Shown: positions 1 through 11,360 of the stretch, piece after piece
Numbering within the stretch: position 1 is the first letter of the stretch
Layout of the letters: every line of letters starts with the position of its first letter
Origin: Acanthacorydalis orientalis
Taxonomy: Eukaryota > Arthropoda > Insecta > Megaloptera > Corydalidae
NCBI GenBank assembly: GCA_034766995.1
Contig: CM068317.1
Location: 35,769,249-35,833,248, forward strand
DNA length: 64,000 nt
Direction: 5' to 3'
The notes under the pieces: model-generated
What the model saw: only the letters and a program-made list of their open reading frames with translations
Database searches by the model: none
Told to the model about the DNA's origin: nothing
Position numbers and translations under genes: made by a program

Positions 1-340
1 GCCTGTGGCTGTCAGAAAAGAAATATGTTAAGCATTATATAGTTTTCGCATTCCAGTTGAAGAAAATGCTGTTGAAGCCACGGAGATGTTTTTTTCGATA
101 TTAAAGAAAGATCTTGTGATGTATAAAACATGCATAAAATGCTAAAACAGTGGAAGAAGTCCATCAATGCATTACGATTTCATCGATTCTAAGCTGCCAT
201 CTTTTTTCCAACAAGAGATTCGTTAGATACTCAATAGATATAGTAAAGTTATGTAAAATAATGAGTGATATTTTGAAGATTGAAATGTATTCATAAATAT
301 TCATTTTCAATAAAAAAGGTACCGAATTAATTTGTAGACC
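1..340 (+). mobile_element. Mos1-type mariner, 3' part, internally deleted (copy A)
   Basis: The left end lies outside the window. About 55-150 resembles the start of a mariner transposase and aligns with copies at 11.5 and 19.75 kb. From about 165 the sequence jumps to the transposase C-terminus: frame fragments read IDSKLPSFFQQEIR, YSKV and YFED, matching the FF..GI..LPERW.KV..NG.YF ending of mariner transposases. So most of the catalytic core is missing. The right terminal inverted repeat at about 313-340 reads (on the other strand) AAATTAATTCGGTACC, the same as the left end of the 11.0 kb copy, and a TA target dinucleotide follows at 341-342. Stops and frameshifts make it dead. Assignment to mariner is firm; the Mos1/mauritiana-like subfamily is a by-eye judgement from the inverted repeat. 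Confidence 0.75.
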
Positions 341-385
341 TAATATTGTATCGATGTATGTATGATATATATGTGTGTATGTATG

Positions 386-409
386 TATATATATATATAT
401 ATATATATA
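386..409. repeat. (TA)n microsatellite
   Basis: About 12 TA units, with TG/TATG interruptions on the left. It ends in AAAGTTGAAAA, which resembles a degenerate mariner end. Confidence 0.9.
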
Positions 410-733
410 AAGTTGAAAAAAATCGTTTTACTTAATAATATTGTAATTTTCATTAAACCATATTACTTTTTGTAATTATACAAAGGATTACTATTTTTCA
501 AGAATAGTTGCTACCTGATTCTAAAATAAATCACCAATGAATAAGATAAAAGGAATAAAATATTAATAAAAGAAATTATTGATTTTCTGAGACTAAGAGC
601 AAAAAGTTTTTTCTCTTGAATTAAACTTTTTTGGATTAAAGTAAGCTAAACATTATTCTTCAAAAATAGACATTTTCAAAAGATATATATGCATGATATA
701 CTTTGAAATGTTTTATGAGTACATTTTTTTTAT

Positions 734-738
<5 letters not shown>

Positions 739-786
<48 letters not shown>
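739..786. repeat. (TA)n microsatellite
   Basis: About 24 uninterrupted TA units. Confidence 0.95.
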
Positions 787-788
<2 letters not shown>

Positions 789-1887
789 AAATAACACTGT
801 TCATAACACATGTTGTGTGAAAATATTAACGGTATAAACATAAAACATTAAAAATTCATTTAAATTTAATAAATCTTTTTATGGGTTATATCAAAATTAG
901 AAATAATTATCTCAAATTAATAAATTAATATGAACATTTAAAATAATGTTAATCTATTTTGAATAACGCTATTTAAATTTGTGTGCGTGTATATAATAAT
1001 AAATACCAAACTGAAAATATAAAATTAAATTTAAATTTAATGCATGTCATTTAAATGAATATCTATTTCGAACAATATTGCTATTGTAAGTGTGCATTGT
1101 TAATGTCAATTTTAGTCACCGATGAACTCTTGTTTATTTGCATGTTACATACGCACACTGAACACAATCAGTGATTTAATAAAAGCCAAATTGATCAATG
1201 CCCGCTTGTTTGTAACACATTTAACAGTTAATTTCAACCTATATATAGTTTATCATTCGATTAATTCTGTTCTATACTAGAAAACTCAACACGGAGAATC
1301 TAGAACGACTAAAAAATATATATTCAATATCAACTTGATGAGTTTTCCAAACATGTTTTTCCAATTCAATATAAAATATGAACATATCAAAGTATATTAC
1401 CTTGTTTTGTTGTGAACAAAACTGTGTCAAAGAATATTTTTAAATCGAAAATTGTTATATCAATTGTGATCATTTTCATTCAATGTGTGTTGAAAATATT
1501 TATTTTAAGAGTTGTATTAAAATTGTTTATATATTTTTATGAAAAAGTACAGTCATTACTATTTTATTATTAATAAATAAAAGTCTTTAAAAAACTTTTT
1601 TTTAATATTAATGTTAAATGAACAATAAAGCTCAGAACTGTTCACACGAAAATTAAAATTTATTTTCTTTTTACTATACCCAGCTAGAAATAAACACAGT
1701 TTGCCTGATAACATTATCAATAAAAAATATACACAAGAGCTTATTGTGTACATATATAGTAGTGTGTTTTATGGGCCAATAAAAAGCAGCAAATAAAATC
1801 AAATCGAGAACATAGTGAAGATAATATCTAACACGTACTTTTGAGTGGACATAGAAAGAAAAAAAAACACTTTGTGGAACTTTTATG

Positions 1888-1986
1888 TCATTCGTTCAAA
1901 GTACATAAAGTTAAGGGTTCGTCCGCCATCTTATCATGTGTAAGTGTGTCGCCTTTAAGATACTTTCGCAGTATTAAAGTTAATGT
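1888..1986 (-). CDS. possible terminal coding exon, unidentified protein
   Basis: Read on the minus strand, a strong splice acceptor (TATATATTTTTTACAG) ends just above 1986. A frame then stays open for 32 codons to a TGA at 1888-1890. The peptide ends KMADEPLTLCTLNE and is far less AT-biased than its surroundings. The incoming phase would be 0. An internal ATG has the context AAGATGGCGG, which is also a YY1/Pho-like motif. The plus strand of the same bases is open for 60 codons, so strand and coding nature are uncertain. No family is recognised, and a 32-codon frame can arise by chance. Confidence 0.25.
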   Translation of the reverse strand, partial: TLTLILRKYLKGDTLTHDKMADEPLTLCTLNE

Positions 1987-2572
1987 CTGTAAAAAATATA
2001 TAAAGGAGGTGAACAAAATGTAGGTAAATAAAAATTGTAGGTGGGTATACCACCTGGCTATAAAATTCACTATTTGCGTGTTATTTACAAGTTTGAATTT
2101 TTCATAACGTTGAATTTCACGTAGAGGACAATATTTTCAAGGATAAAATAATGATGCTAGAGAAAAATTCTCCATTTTTTTTGTTATCTGATGAATAATA
2201 CGAAACTGGATAAAAGATATATGAATTGTACTTTGAATAATTTAACTCACTTAAAGGGTAGAAAGAACTTTAGCAATTTATTTATTAAACATTAACTCGA
2301 TACTGAAAACAATGTTTTCAATTTCATATTTGTTTTATTTATAATTAACAAACCATATAGTAAATGTTTAAAGTTATAATAACATATTTAAACTAAATAA
2401 TGCATTTGATACGAATACAGAGACTCTATATAAACGTATAAACAGTGTTCAACTTCAATTTGAAATGTTCAGAAATTATTACACATCGAAATAAACAACA
2501 GTGCAGACCGAAGTAAGGAAATTAAATAAAGTTTTGTATACAATATACCAGAGTATACATATATACATATAA

Positions 2573-2602
<30 letters not shown>
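2573..2602. repeat. (CA)n-(TA)n compound microsatellite
   Basis: A short CA run passes into a TA run. Confidence 0.9.
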
Positions 2603-2603
<1 letters not shown>

Positions 2604-2963
2604 CATACATAATATATCATCAACATTTAAAAAAAAACTATTTTGCTTAAAAAGATATCCATGTTGTATGTTTATTTGATATTATTTTAATATACAATGT
2701 AGAAATTAAAAATATAGTTTTACATTGAGAATGTATAACTAATTACATTTCTATATATTAAATTAATCATCTTTTTCAAAAAATGCTTTAAAAATTGCTT
2801 GATGAGAGAAATCGTTAAAAATTAAAGCCTTTGTTCTTTATTGGTGTTCCTTTCACCGAAATTGATGGTCTGTTGGAGTGATTTTAATTATTACTATATA
2901 TACAAATATATACGTGTATATATGTATTGTGTGTGAGAATTTTACAATTTCTAAGATTTAACA

Positions 2964-3168
2964 CCGTTGGCCTACTTTCTTTGTGGTCACATTAAAGTAT
3001 ACTCCAATAATCCTAGAAAAATCTGACCTAAAAGATAAAATTCGAAGTGAAATTTGTGAGATAGAGCTCCAGTTGCGTAAGGGTGTTAATGGAAAATGTA
3101 ACACAAGAATGGTTACTTGTAAGAAAGTACTAGACGGTCACTTGCACAATATTATTTTTCATTTATAA
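2964..3168 (+). pseudogene. C-terminal relic of a Tc1/mariner-class DDE transposase
   Basis: Two frames that join at one frameshift near 3010-3015 give the characteristic end of a transposase abundant in ants, aphids and bees. Frame one (2964-3014) reads PLAYFLCGHIKVYSNNP, matching the family pattern PLDFFLWGYLKSKVYSNNP. Frame two continues with DLKDKIRSEICEI, then NTRMVTCKKV, and ends GHLHNIIFH just before the TAA, matching the usual F..RL..C....GGHL.DIIF tail. The catalytic domain and N-terminus are absent, and upstream (2890-2940) the sequence turns to TA/TG microsatellite. This is a dead 5'-truncated copy. The family match is from memory of the consensus, not from a search. Confidence 0.6.
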
Positions 3169-3271
3169 ATGGAATACTCCAAACTATTATTTACAATAAA
3201 CATACTTGAAATTTTAGTGCATTCTGTTTTATTTCAAATTAAATAATTGTGTCCTTATCGGAAAAGCGTAT

Positions 3272-3274
3272 GTA

Positions 3275-3309
<35 letters not shown>
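3272..3309. repeat. (TA)n microsatellite
   Basis: TA run with one TG interruption on the left. Confidence 0.9.
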
Positions 3310-3311
<2 letters not shown>

Positions 3312-3748
3312 GTTTATTTATGTGTATAAATATATTTGTCAATACAAGTTAATAGCTTTCATCATTTGAGCTCACTCAATAGGATTTTAAAATTTATCAT
3401 AAATTGTTGAAGTGTGAACAACTGATAATTCTTTGTTAAAAATATATCTACGTGACAGAAAATCGATTAATAATGATGTAAAGTCTAGAACTACATTTAA
3501 AATAAAATCTATAATGATATGCTATTTTATTACAACGGTGTTAGAAATCAAATTATATAATTAAATTACTCTCTAGGAAAATTTTAACTAAATTAGGGAA
3601 AAAGTCAAAACGTAAAGTTATTATACAAATTATTGATTTATAAATTACTAACAAAATCTTTTATATTATTTATAAAAAGTGCTAATCATTACTGAATTTA
3701 AAATCAATTTCTTTCCCAAATTAAAATGTATATATATATATATACACT

Positions 3749-3803
<55 letters not shown>

Positions 3804-5300
3804 ATATATAAAGTTTAACGATTTTTTTCTAATTTGAGATTCAAATGAAATTATTTCTAATCTTCATTAATTTTATTTGTATTTCTAATAGTGTAAAAAT
3901 TTTATTCACTTTTATTTCTAGCAAAAATAAAAAAAATACTATTAATTTACAATAATAAGTAACATATCATAAAAATAACACACTTTTTAAAAAAACAAAT
4001 ACGTAAACTTTTCTGTTATCTATATATTAATGAAATTTATACTTTTTGTCCAAAATTTCTAAATTTCTTAAACAATTTTTTTTGCAAATGATGCAATAAA
4101 ATCTTCAAATTCAAATATAAAGCTTTATAAATACAATGAAATTATTGTAATTATAAAATACTGAAATTAATTTTATATTTCTTATAAATAATAATAAATT
4201 TTATTAGATTAGACTTCAATGAAATTAAATATGAATGTTTTCTATATGAAAAAAATAAGAGAATTATTAATTAGTTATTTTTTTCAAACCATGTAACGAA
4301 ATATGAAATGTTTAAAATAATATTTTATTTAATGATAATATATGATTTAAATTCAAATTCTACTAATTGACTAACTAGTTATTAATGTCATCTCACGAAA
4401 TGATTTTAACATATTATCTATAAATTAAACAAGAGAACATTCAGAGCAGGATTCTATCAATCAATGCTTGGACAGGACTGTTACTAGGGTATAATATTCT
4501 AGATTACAATGGCTGTAAAGAGATATACAGTGTAGTGCATAGTATGCATTATACAATAGGATTGATATCAAAACGCATTTTATATCAAATACTATGAGTA
4601 TGACAGAAGTGAATTCATATCTCGAGAGTAATATTTTATTTTATGACATGTTATATTTTTATATAGTTTCATTTATTGTGAAAATAAAAATGTATATTGA
4701 TGTTTTTACATAAAATGGAAAATTTTAAATGAGAAAATATGATGCTTTGTTCGCAAGTTGGAATTGAAAAATGAATTCATAAAAACAAATATATTTTCAT
4801 TTGAAAAATAAAAGAGAAATAATAAATAATAAAATTTATATTAATGGAAAAACAAAATTTCATAAATTTAAACATTATTTATCAATTTAGTCTTCTTGGT
4901 ATATAAAAATTTTAGAATTCTATAAATTGTAAAGCTTATTGAAGGTTCATCCCAATCAGTTGATTAAAACTGACAATTCATAAAGTCGAATATAAATTTC
5001 TGAGATACATATTAAAATTGTTATATAAATAATTATATTCTTCTTACTAATAAATATATATTATGGATGTTAAAAAATGGAAATGCTACTATTTAATTTA
5101 AACATTTGAAATTAAATATTTAAAAATAGAGAATAAATATAAAGTAAATTATATTGTTCTAAATTGATTGGAACATAATATACTATTTTACTTCTACGAT
5201 TTTTATAATAAAATCTAATTTTCTTTTACATATTTGAGGAGTAAATTTTATAAAACATATGTTTTTTAAAAAATTAACTGGGTACAATAAAAATATTTAA
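3310..5300. other. AT-rich non-coding stretch
   Basis: No gene seen. Microsatellites lie at 3729-3744 and 3760-3810. A slightly richer islet at 4430-4630 has a good minus-strand splice acceptor (TATCTCTTTACAG ending near 4513) followed by only 16 open codons, which is not enough to call an exon. Confidence 0.5.
3760..3810. repeat. (TA)n microsatellite
   Basis: Long TA run with a TGTATG break. It is followed by AAAGTTTAACGATTTTT, again a mariner-end-like junction. Confidence 0.9.
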
Positions 5301-5315
5301 TATTCAGTATTCAAT

Positions 5316-5483
5316 ATGACTGCTACACTATTTCATCGTTGTGAACTTACTGTCGACTTTGTTTGTACAGGGCTTTTAATACGCAGAGAGGTTTTTAACG
5401 GGAATAATACGTTATTATGGCTCGCACACAACGACGCTAATCTGAGGATCAGGCTGGATTTTCGGGTTAATTATTGTGCTTGA
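5316..5483 (+). other. 55-codon open frame in a richer-sequence islet
   Basis: The frame runs from ATG to TGA and encodes a mixed-composition peptide (it starts MTATLFHRCELT and includes NTLLWLAHNDANLRIRLD). It lies in an islet of markedly higher G+C (about 5330-5480) inside AT-rich DNA. A good plus-strand acceptor (ACTTTGTTTGTACAG, ending 5370) lies inside it, and a minus-strand donor (GTAAGT) lies at 5344-5349 on the other strand, so the islet could be an exon on either strand. The product is not recognised. Too short to be significant alone. Confidence 0.25.
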
Positions 5484-5813
5484 CTTCGTCATCAAACATA
5501 TACTATAGACAACTTTTGTTCAGTGTTTGTAATACGCAAAATTTCCATTTATTTGAAAATGTATATACGTTCGAATATATAATAAATATTCGTCAGTCGT
5601 TTAAAATAAATTAATCGACAATATACAAATAGTTCGTTACAAAAACATCTAATTAATATTCATGTGTACTTGGTTAGGTATTTTATGTATTCAGTATTAT
5701 ATTATGTTTTATATGCATATATTTGACAGCGATAAATTTGCGATTTACAGGGAAAATATTAAATATTCCGAATATATATTTTATGAAATATACATAAAAC
5801 ACCCACACACTCA

Positions 5814-5814
5814 C

Positions 5815-5871
<57 letters not shown>

Positions 5872-5878
5872 TATATAT
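5814..5878. repeat. (ACATAT)n hexanucleotide repeat
   Basis: About nine ACATAT units pass into (TA)n. It is the only hexamer array in the window and explains the His-Ile/Tyr-Met repeats in all translations here. Confidence 0.95.
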
Positions 5879-5879
5879 A

Positions 5880-6772
5880 ATATATTTTAGAACGAACATT
5901 AGATCATTTTTCCTATTTATTAATTTTAAAAACTGTGACAATAAAAGTTTAGAACTATAATAGATATCTGTGCATTTTTGTTAATTTTTTGTTTCTTATT
6001 AATGAAACAAGTTCAATTTTTTATCAGAAAAACCTTTAAATCATTTAACATATATTATAATTGGCCTTATTTTAAGTCTTTAACAATCCATTGTCAGATA
6101 AACCTGTACTTTATTTTCTATTTTAAATATTTTTTTTATTTCTCAAACATTTCCAATGAATTTTCTTATATCATTACAATTTATATCTTTATTTATATTG
6201 ACAATTTATTTGCTTCTTTCTTTATCTTTTTATGTTTTGTTTTCTTAGTTCAAAGAAATATTGCTTCCTATCTATATTCTCATTTTTTCATGTTGTACAT
6301 ATTTCTATTTTAATATATTTATTACTATATATATATATACATTTTTTTGTATTAGTTTTCCGTTTTTTAGTTCTTAGTTCATTCGTTTACTTTCTTGTAT
6401 TTACTGTGATTTGATTATTTCACAATTTATGTCTAATATCAAATTTATATTTAGAATTACAATAAATTCTTGTTCTAATCATTTCTAATTTTAATTGTCT
6501 ATTGTCAATAACAATGATACCGATTTTATTCATTTGGTTATCTATAAAAAACATTTACAAGAAAACTACTGTACTCAAATATTAACAAAATATCCTTTTA
6601 TACAGTTAAAGATGTATTAAATAAAGATAATTAGAAACAACAACATAAAAATTAAACATACAAATGTAAGTAATGATTTAATTAAAAAGTTAGATATTTT
6701 ATACTTTGATTCTGAAGTTGAATTGATTGAATATCTTTTTGCAAATAATATTTAAACATATATTATTTCTTT

Positions 6773-6828
<56 letters not shown>

Positions 6829-7200
6829 ATACCAAATGTAAAAAATTCAATAAAAAACAAATAAATATTAATTAGAATGATTAAGTTAATACAATTATCA
6901 AAGTTATATAAATGTATAATAAACATTTTATAAAACATTGTAATTTTTATAAGTATATAAAATAAGCATGGAAACACGTAAAAATTCAACCAGTTTGTGG
7001 ATTTTAAAACTAATATGCATCTTTATTTTATAAAATAAATATATGTACTCTAGCGATATTTTTCAGTATAAAAATATAAGAAAAATACATATATTAAATC
7101 ACAATTAACGAACACATGCATTACGAAACATATATTAAACTAATAATTGTACGTTTTCATACATATATTTTTGGTAAATTATTCTTGTAAATATTTAATA
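5880..7200. other. AT-rich non-coding stretch
   Basis: No gene supported. The 111-codon frame at 5978-6313 has a start-to-stop composition of Phe/Ile/Tyr expected from T-rich DNA. (TA)n at 6777-6830. Confidence 0.5.
6777..6830. repeat. (TA)n microsatellite
   Basis: About 25 TA units. Confidence 0.95.
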
Positions 7201-7206
7201 TTAACT

Positions 7207-7550
7207 TATAAGAAGTATTCCTGCTTTTGGATTTCTCATTTCTTAATTATTTTTCTTAACAAAATACAAAGAGTAATGTAAAAAATTCTATTCGGAATAT
7301 TTTTAGTTTATTTTTTAATTAAATATATGCATACGTTAATATTAAACTTATTTAAAAAAATGTTTATTTTTTATATTTAAATTTAAGCTAATTATTATAT
7401 AAAATTAAGTTATTAGAAGTATTCCTGCTTTTAGATTTCTCATTTCTTAATTATTTTTCCTAACAAAATACGAGTATATGCGTACGTTAATATTAAACTT
7501 ATTTAAAAAAAATGTTTATTTTTTATATTTAAATTTAAGCTAATTATTAT
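7207..7550. repeat. local tandem duplication, two units
   Basis: The segment at 7207-7400 is repeated at 7411-7550 with very few changes. Both start with AGAAGTATTCCTGCTTTTRG, and both end TAAATTTAAGCTAATTATTAT. Unit two lacks about 57 bases present in unit one (near 7270-7325). The high identity indicates a recent duplication. It carries no open frame. Confidence 0.9.
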
Positions 7551-8726
7551 CTATATATATATATATACAATTTTACAAAATATTCTCATGAATGATAATA
7601 CTGAAATATTTTACATTGTAGAAAATATACGTATTCACTTTTATTTACTTTCTCACATTTTAACCGAATGGAATTTAAAATGTCTAGCTCTATATTTCAA
7701 GAAAGAAAACTAATAAAGCGCGAAGATAAAATACTTGAAATTATTTCGTATATTTTTCACTAAAAGTATTATAATGGTACATCTGAATATTATTATTTTT
7801 TATCTCTTAGAAAGTTGTTTATATACAACAACAATAACATGTGTGTGTATATATACGCATTGTATGTTATTTATTATATAGAATATTTTATTATCTCGAA
7901 AAAATTTACTTGCGTTTTTAAAATAGTTTCCTTATTTTTTCCTTTATTATTATTTTTTTTATATAAAATATGCCATGTAAAAATATATTATACATTCCTT
8001 ATACTGTGTACCTTTTTTCGATAGATTGTTGATCTTCAAGTGGAAATTGTTTTTTTAGTATCACAGTTTCATTTCCAACAAAAAGTGAAGGAAAATCTAT
8101 ATATTCGCTGGAAAATAAAGTAATATTCGCTGGAATACAATAGTAGCCCTTAGGTAAAAACTAGACTACTGATATTTTACACACTTTTGAATTTTGTATG
8201 AATCGTCATTAGTGTGGCGCAAAATAGTGGTATGGCTTTTATATTTGTATTCTGTCTGAATTTATTTTTTTGTTATTGAAGAAAACTTTTTAGTTCTTAC
8301 AACTGAAAAGAATAAATTTTCGTTCACTATTTTTCACTCACATATTTTTTATGGTGTGAAAATATATATTATATTATTATTTATTTCTTTAACTTTACTT
8401 TTATAAATAATAGTTTAATGTTTAATAGCATTAATTTAATTTTAGTACTTATAAAAAAATTAAGATATATTGTTAACAATTTTAAATCCGTTATTTTTGA
8501 AAAATACAAGTGATTGACTTTTAAATCATAATTTTCTTTATAAAATTAATTTTTCATAATAAAATAAAAAAAAATAATCCACATGTTTATTTATTAAAGA
8601 GAAAATACAATTTTAACAAGCAAAAGTAAAGTCAATTCATATTTAAAATATTTATATATATATAAATATATATTTTATATAGTATTTAAGGTTTTTATAA
8701 TTAAATTTTATTTCGATTTATATATA

Positions 8727-8733
<7 letters not shown>

Positions 8734-8773
<40 letters not shown>
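8734..8773. repeat. (TA)n microsatellite
   Basis: About 20 TA units, followed by AAAGTAAAATG. Confidence 0.95.
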
Positions 8774-8777
<4 letters not shown>

Positions 8778-8928
8778 AAAATGAAATTTGATGAAACGAA
8801 AAGAATTTTCTTTTTAATTACATTTGAAAAATTGTTGCAGACACAAGAGAGACGTTATCCTAGTTTGTTCAGTGACTCGTTGCTTATATTTTCGATGCAG
8901 TGATTTTAAAAAAGAATAAAACATATAA

Positions 8929-9054
8929 TGCAGTTTGAAACGACATCAACAGATGCTGCAAGACGGGATTATTGAAATGCTTCGAAGTGGAGGATTTCCT
9001 ATTAAAGTTCAATATAGGCGACCGAAAGGGATAGAGTTATATGCCAATGTTTGA
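8929..9054 (+). pseudogene. Ty3/gypsy reverse transcriptase relic
   Basis: A 41-codon frame includes HQQMLQDGIIE, then RSGGFPI and KGIELY. It fits the N-terminal part of the gypsy reverse transcriptase, where a conserved ML..GII(E/R) segment precedes S...(S/F)PIV.V.KKDG. The rest of pol (YMDD box, RNase H, integrase) is not seen around it, and upstream bases soon lose the frame. So this is a short isolated fossil. The identification rests on the DGIIE-FPI spacing recalled from the family; a chance match cannot be fully excluded. Confidence 0.45.
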
Positions 9055-9273
9055 GAATGCATCTTTTATTGTGTTTTATTATTCTGTTATATTTTATAAT
9101 GCTTTTGATACTTTTTAAAGAAAAATGAATAACGATATATTTGTACATTGTCAAATTAAACAAATTATTTTTTTTATTTGATATAAAAAAAATATTTTAC
9201 TAAATTCATAAATTTTTAACCGTTTTATGTTCAATTAATAATTTATTTTTTAATAAAACATTTTAAGTGAGAA

Positions 9274-9337
<64 letters not shown>

Positions 9338-9810
9338 AGTCTGTTACATTTTATGTATTTTAAATTTATATTTTCTACATTGATATCTAAAAATTTAATA
9401 ATAAAAACTAACTATATATAATTAAGTGCAATCAGTTACAATTATTTGAAATTTAGATATACTGAAAGCAAGTAACCGTTCGTTATAAGATTTAAAATAT
9501 AGTGATATTTTTACTATACTAAATGATTGAGTTAATAACGGACTATGTCCTATATTATGAAATATATAAATTATACAACGCAAATAATCAAAAATAAAAA
9601 TAAATCCAGTATTACAGTAAATATTGTAAAAAAATTGTACAAAAATAAAATACTAAACGAAGAAATGGGTACAAATATTGTAAAGTAAAACGATATTTAA
9701 ACATTGAAATGATAAATCACACCTCAATTAAAAATTTATATAAATAAACATGAAACAGAATTAAAACCAGTCTTAAAGTCTACTTAAAAATGGCACACGT
9801 TCCGAAAGTA
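9055..9810. other. AT-rich non-coding stretch
   Basis: No gene seen. (TA)n at 9280-9337. Confidence 0.5.
9280..9337. repeat. (TA)n microsatellite
   Basis: About 25 TA units with an early ACAT interruption. Confidence 0.95.
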
Positions 9811-9824
9811 GAAGGAGAATGTAA

Positions 9825-9888
9825 AATCAGGTGATCCAAAAGGGCGAAGACCATCAAAACAATGCATCACTGAGATCACAGGAATACA
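9825..9888 (+). repeat. possible non-LTR retrotransposon tail (copy 1)
   Basis: Reads KGRRPSKQCITEITG in one frame. About 40 bases are alignable with 20455-20508, where the same frame reads RRPIGQRINGITG. The shared pattern resembles the RGRP..RW.DEI segment near the C-terminus of endonuclease-type non-LTR elements, with the Trp lost. The repeat relationship between the two sites is clear; the family is a guess. Confidence 0.4.
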
Positions 9889-10973
9889 ATTATTATTTGA
9901 AATATATTTTGCTTAATAATTAATTAAATTAGCTTGGTATCTACGATTTTCTACAAAGAATAAATTTACGATTTTCTTGTTTCGCACATAAATAATTTAC
10001 ATTGTAACTTATGTATACAATAAGACATGTTATTTTGTATTTAATGACATATTGTATAAATTATTAAATTAAAGCAGATTTTGAACAAACTTTGGTGTAT
10101 CAAATACGAACTTCGTAGAATTAATAATGATATTAATGATTAAATTTCTATACTAATAAATACAAAACATTTAATTTAATATTACAAATGAAATACTATT
10201 AATTGAATTGTAACATCGTGTACGGTGCTTAGATTGAACGGTCATGGATTTATGAATGTTACCAATGTTAATTCAATAGAGCAAAACATTACATTCATTA
10301 ATCAAAATTCATCAATCGTAACTTGTAATTTGATTTAATAGAATTATGTACTATGAACAATAGAAATGTACCAATTCTTCCTATTTATAATTAATGACTA
10401 TTACATTTAATCAAAACAATATTTACTCAAATGTTTTTGTTAATGATGATTTTTGTATTTTAATTTTTGAATGTAAACTCCAATAAAATTAATTATTTTT
10501 AATAAAAAAACTCATTACATATACAAAAATACTTTAAAAATCGAATTTATATAAGAAAATAAAATCAAGATCGATTTAAATAAGAAAAGAATATTAAGAA
10601 GAACAAAAGATTGAAATTTAAAAGCTCATTTAAAAAGTAGATGCATTTCCATTTATATTTTTCAATCAAATTTTACGTCAAACAACTATAAAATGGTAGA
10701 TTACAGTCGATTCAATTCTCTTTATATTATGCTTAGAGTGTCTACATTTTAATCTAGCAAGTATTTTCTATGCATATATTTAATATCCTTTACATAACAT
10801 TTTATCCTCGATGTCGTAAAAAAGGACTCATTTTTATGGTGATAATAATCTGCACGAAGTTTAAAAATATTACAAACGTAGATATTTTATGAATCATGAT
10901 TAAATTTTGTATAAACTCCATTTCTTGACAGTAGTAAAATGTAATATTATAGTAAATTTGGAATAGGTTCATC

Positions 10974-10974
<1 letters not shown>
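9889..10974. other. AT-rich non-coding stretch
   Basis: Nothing identifiable. No frame or repeat with a recognisable relative. Confidence 0.5.

Positions 10975-11008
<34 letters not shown>
10975..11008. repeat. (TA)n microsatellite abutting a mariner end
   Basis: About 17 TA units run directly into the left inverted repeat of mariner copy B, consistent with insertion at a TA target inside a TA tract. Confidence 0.9.
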
Positions 11009-11012
<4 letters not shown>

Positions 11013-11125
11013 GTAAAAATTAATTCGGTGCCTTTACATCGAATCAGCCATATCTATGTTTTAAACTAAAATCTTTTCTCGTTGTTTTGCTTTTGAAGTA
11101 CTAATATTAACATTAAAAAAACATT

Positions 11126-11126
11126 A

Positions 11127-11170
<44 letters not shown>
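11126..11170. repeat. (TG)n-(TA)n microsatellite
   Basis: Left border of the block inserted in mariner copy B. Confidence 0.9.
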
Positions 11171-11173
<3 letters not shown>

Positions 11174-11180
11174 TCCATTC

Positions 11181-11291
11181 AACACGTAGATGATTTTGAA
11201 TGTATAAATCGAAAACGAAAGAAACATAAAAATATTTTATGATACTTTTTCGTTTCAAAATTTTGATATATCTTTAGAAAGTTTCTTTTCG

Positions 11292-11295
<4 letters not shown>
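11181..11295. repeat. 115-bp dispersed repeat R, copy 1
   Basis: Almost the same as 12411-12528: AAATCGAAAACGAAAGAAAC and most flanking bases are shared, including a TTTCGGAA right edge. It is enclosed by (TA)n on both sides within the interrupted mariner B. Its class is unknown. Confidence 0.85.

Positions 11296-11357
<62 letters not shown>
11294..11357. repeat. (TA)n microsatellite
   Basis: About 32 TA units; right border of the block inserted in mariner copy B. Confidence 0.95.

Positions 11358-11360
<3 letters not shown>

Larger units (their letters stand above)
343..1840. other. AT-rich non-coding stretch
   Basis: No gene seen. It holds (TA)n tracts at 386-409 and 739-786 and AT-rich single-copy sequence. 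The 1080-1200 part is somewhat richer and could be regulatory, but nothing specific can be named. Confidence 0.5.

Noticed and set aside
5978..6313. 111-codon open frame
   Set aside because: Composition is Phe/Ile/Tyr/Leu as expected from T-rich DNA. No motif, no codon structure, no flanking signals.
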